NCBI GenBank assembly: GCA_963556195.1 | Contig: OY744546.1 | Location: 66,211,803 to 66,275,802, forward strand | Length of the DNA stretch: 64,000 nt | Direction of reading: 5' to 3' | From: Sepiola atlantica | Taxonomy: Eukaryota > Mollusca > Cephalopoda > Sepiida > Sepiolidae | Shown here: piece after piece, positions 60,901-64,000 of the stretch | Position numbering within the stretch: position 1 is the stretch's first letter | Layout: the number at the start of each line of letters is the position of its first letter | Translations under genes and position numbers: made by a program | Notes under the pieces: generated by a model | Told to the model about the DNA's origin: nothing | Seen by the model: the letters and a program-made list of their open reading frames with translations, nothing else | The model's database searches: none

Positions 60901-63900
60901 TAGATATGAATGTAAATAATTACAACTTCATTCCTGAATTTATAATTAGTTATTAATAGATTAGATATGAATGTAAATAATTACAACTTTATTCCGGAAT
61001 TTATAATTAGTAATTAATAGATTAGATATGAATGTAAATAATTACAACTTTATTCCCGAATTTATAATTAGTAATTAATAGATTAGATATGAATGTAAAT
61101 AATTACAACTTTATTCCTGAATTTATAATTAGTAATTAATAGATTAGATATGAATGTAAATAATTACAACTTCATTTCTTGCATTTATAATTAGTAATTA
61201 ATAGATTAGATATGAATGTAAATAATTACAACTTTATTCCTGAATTTATAATTAGTAATAAATTGATTAGATATGAATGTAAATAATTACAACTTCATTC
61301 CTCAATTTATAATTAGTAATTAATAGATTAGATATGAATGTAAATAATTACAACTTTATTCCTGAATTTATAATTAGTTATTAATAGATTAGATATGAAT
61401 GTAAATAATTACAACTTCATTCCTGCATTTATAATTAGTAATTAATAGATTAGATATGAATGTAAATAATTACAACTTTATTCCTGAATTTATAATTAGT
61501 AATAAATAGATTAGATATGAATGTAAATAATTACAACTTCATTCCTGAATTTATAATTAGTAATTAATAGATTAGATATGAATGTAAATAATTACAACTT
61601 CATTCCTGAATTTATAATTAGTAAATAATAGATTAGATATGAATGTAAATAATTACAACTTTATTCCTGAATTTATAATTAGTAATTAATAGATTAGATA
61701 TGAATGTAAATAATTACAACTTTATTCCCGAATTTATAATTAGTAATTAATAGATTAGATATGAATGTAAATAATTACAACTTTATTCCTGAATTTATAA
61801 TTAGTAATTAATAGATTAGATATGAATGTAAATAATTACAACTTTATTCCCGAATTTATAATTAGTAATTAATAGATTAGATATGAATGTAAATAATTAC
61901 AACTTTATTCCTGAATTTATAATTAGTAATTAATATATTAGATATGAATGTAAATAATTACAACTTCATTCCTGAATTTATAATTAGTTATTAATAGATT
62001 AGATATGAATGTAAATAATTACAACTTTATTCCTGAATGTATAATTAGTAATTAATGGATTAGATATGAATGTAAATAATTACAACTTTATTTCTGAATT
62101 TATAATTAGTTATTAATAGATTAGATATGAATGTAAATAATTACAACTTTATTCCTGAATTTATAATTAGTAATTAATAGATTAGATATGAATGTAAATA
62201 ATTACAACTTTATTCCTAGATGTATAATTAGTTATTAATAGATTAGATATGAATGTAAATAATTACAACTTCATTCCTGAATTTATAATTAGTTATTAAT
62301 AGATTAGATATGAATGTAAATAATTACAACTTCATTCCTCAATTTATAATTAGTAATTAATAGATTAGATATGAATGTAAATAATTACAACTTTATTCCT
62401 AGATTTATAATTAGTTATTAATAGATTAGATATGAATGTAAATAATTACAACTTCATTCCTGAATTTATAATTAGTAATTAATAGATTAGATATGAATGT
62501 AAATAATTACAACTTTATTCCGGAATTTATAATTAGTAATAAATAGATTAGATATGAATGTAAATAATTACAACTTCATTCCTTAATTTATAATAAGTAA
62601 TTAATAGATTAGATATGAATGTAAATAATTACAACTTCATTCCTGAATTTATAATTAGTAATTAATAGATTAGATATGAATGTAAATAATTACAACTTTA
62701 TTCCTGAATTTATAATTAGTAATTAATAGATTAGATATGAATGTAAATAATTACAACTTTATTCCCGAATTTATAATTAGTAATTAATAGATTAGATATG
62801 AATGTAAATAATTACAACTTTATTCCTGAATTTATAATTAGTAATTAATAGATTAGATATGAATGTAAATAATTACAACTTCATTCCTGCATTTATAATT
62901 AGTAATTAATAGATTAGATATGAATGTAAATAATTACAACTTTATTCCTGAATTTATAATTAGTAATAAATAGATTAGATATGAATGTAAATAATTACAA
63001 CTTCATTCCTCAATTTATAATTAGTAATTAATAGATTAGATATGAATGTAAATAATTACAACTTTATTCCTGAATTTATAATTAGTTATTAATAGATTAG
63101 ATATGAATGTAAATAATTACAACTTCATTCCTGCATTTATAATTAGTAATTAATAGATTAGATATGAATGTAAATAATTACAACTTTATTCCTGAATTTA
63201 TAATTAGTAATAAATAGATTAGATATGAATGTAAATAATTACAACTTCATTCCTGAATTTATAATTAGTAATTAATAGATTAGATATGAATGTAAATAAT
63301 TACAACTTCATTCCTGAATTTATAATTAGTAAATAATAGATTAGATATGAATGTAAATAATTACAACTTTATTCCTGAATTTATAATTAGTAATTAATAG
63401 ATTAGATATGAATGTAAATAATTACAACTTTATTCCCGAATTTATAATTAGTAATTAATAGATTAGATATGAATGTAAATAATTACAACTTTATTCCTGA
63501 ATTTATAATTAGTAATTAATAGATTAGATATGAATGTAAATAATTACAACTTTATTCCCGAATTTATAATTAGTAATTAATAGATTAGATATGAATGTAA
63601 ATAATTACAACTTTATTCCTGAATTTATAATTAGTAATTAATATATTAGATATGAATGTAAATAATTACAACTTCATTCCTGAATTCATAATTAGTTATT
63701 AATAGATTAGATATGAATGTAAATAATTACAACTTTATTCCTGAATGTATAATTAGTAATTAATGGATTAGATATGAATGTAAATAATTACAACTTTATT
63801 TCTGAATTTATAATTAGTTATTAATAGATTAGATATGAATGTAAATAATTACAACTTTATTCCTGAATTTATAATTAGTAATTAATAGATTAGATATGAA

Positions 63901-64000
63901 TGTAAATAATTACAACTTTATTCCTAGATGTATAATTAGTTATTAATAGATTAGATATGAATGTAAATAATTACAACTTCATTCCTGAATTTATAATTAG
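33931..64000. repeat. 61-bp satellite array, second block (about 493 units)
   Basis: Continues the same 61-bp unit to the window end. Variant units define zones: about 34.3-47.5 kb is rich in gataagatacgaatataaat, ttggtaatt and attcccgaa units. About 47.5-51 kb has ataaatg and gaaaataatt units, 51-53 kb is close to consensus, and 53-64 kb is dominated by acttcattcc units. Rare marker variants recur at exact multiples of 61: caagtttattcctt at 42810 and 44091 (1281 bp), attattacaa at 41031, 43349 and 44630 (2318 and 1281 bp). No open frame of interest. Confidence 0.97.

Noticed and set aside
29760..64000. CRISPR array
   Set aside because: Regular repeats are present, but there are no unique spacers; the whole 61-bp unit repeats. 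The genome is eukaryotic.

Overview
This is eukaryotic, AT-rich, repeat-dominated animal DNA. I found no complete cellular gene, no operon, no Shine-Dalgarno-led coding series and no CRISPR array. Dense (TA)n microsatellites, tRNA-derived SINE heads, mariner, Merlin, Penelope-like and Ty3-type remnants and very large satellite blocks suggest a big invertebrate genome. A lophotrochozoan, possibly a cephalopod mollusc, is my guess; nothing in the window proves it.

Layout. 1-2056 is a CpG-bearing satellite built from nested 14-bp subrepeats. 2057-29760 is a patchwork of short transposable-element debris, mini- and microsatellites and unassigned AT-rich sequence. Within it are: a mariner-type element with perfect 30-bp terminal repeats and an internally deleted transposase (5404-6285); a head-to-head pair of Penelope-like GIY-YIG endonuclease remnants (9352-10080); a 30-bp minisatellite (10085-11600); several tRNA-like SINE heads; a CpG-rich island (about 15990-16380); four tandem 98-bp repeats (19474-19873); a mariner-type MITE (21261-21644); a Ty3-type RNase H relic (24316-24504); degenerate telomere-like DNA (25036-25392); and a probable solo LTR (26173-26380). 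29760-64000 is one 61-bp satellite of about 540 units with higher-order structure. It runs off the window and is interrupted once by a 1056-bp Merlin-type DNA transposon (32875-33930). That transposon carries the only convincing intact reading frame, a 171-residue, internally deleted transposase.

Most interesting system. At least nine loci between 2.5 and 26.6 kb carry hammerhead-ribozyme or hammerhead-like folds, fourteen folds in all. They have CUGANGA and GAAAC-type core strands, a hairpin between them and, in most copies, closing stem I pairs. Nearly all lie shortly upstream, in their own orientation, of a (TA)n tract, as if (TA)n were the 3' tail of a retroelement. Several occur as head-to-head inverted dimers with the ribozymes pointing outward. 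The best single ribozyme (26421-26473, minus) has all three stems and a GUC cleavage site and sits in a SINE with A and B boxes. The best dimer (20831-21084) has arms differing at one position in 120. Hammerheads are known in Penelope-like elements, retrozymes and some SINEs; this combination of (TA)n tails and inverted dimers is what deserves checking.

Reliability. Repeat structures, terminal repeats and base pairings were read directly from the sequence. Family assignments rest on recognised protein motifs. Ribozyme activity, taxon and candidate exons are inference.
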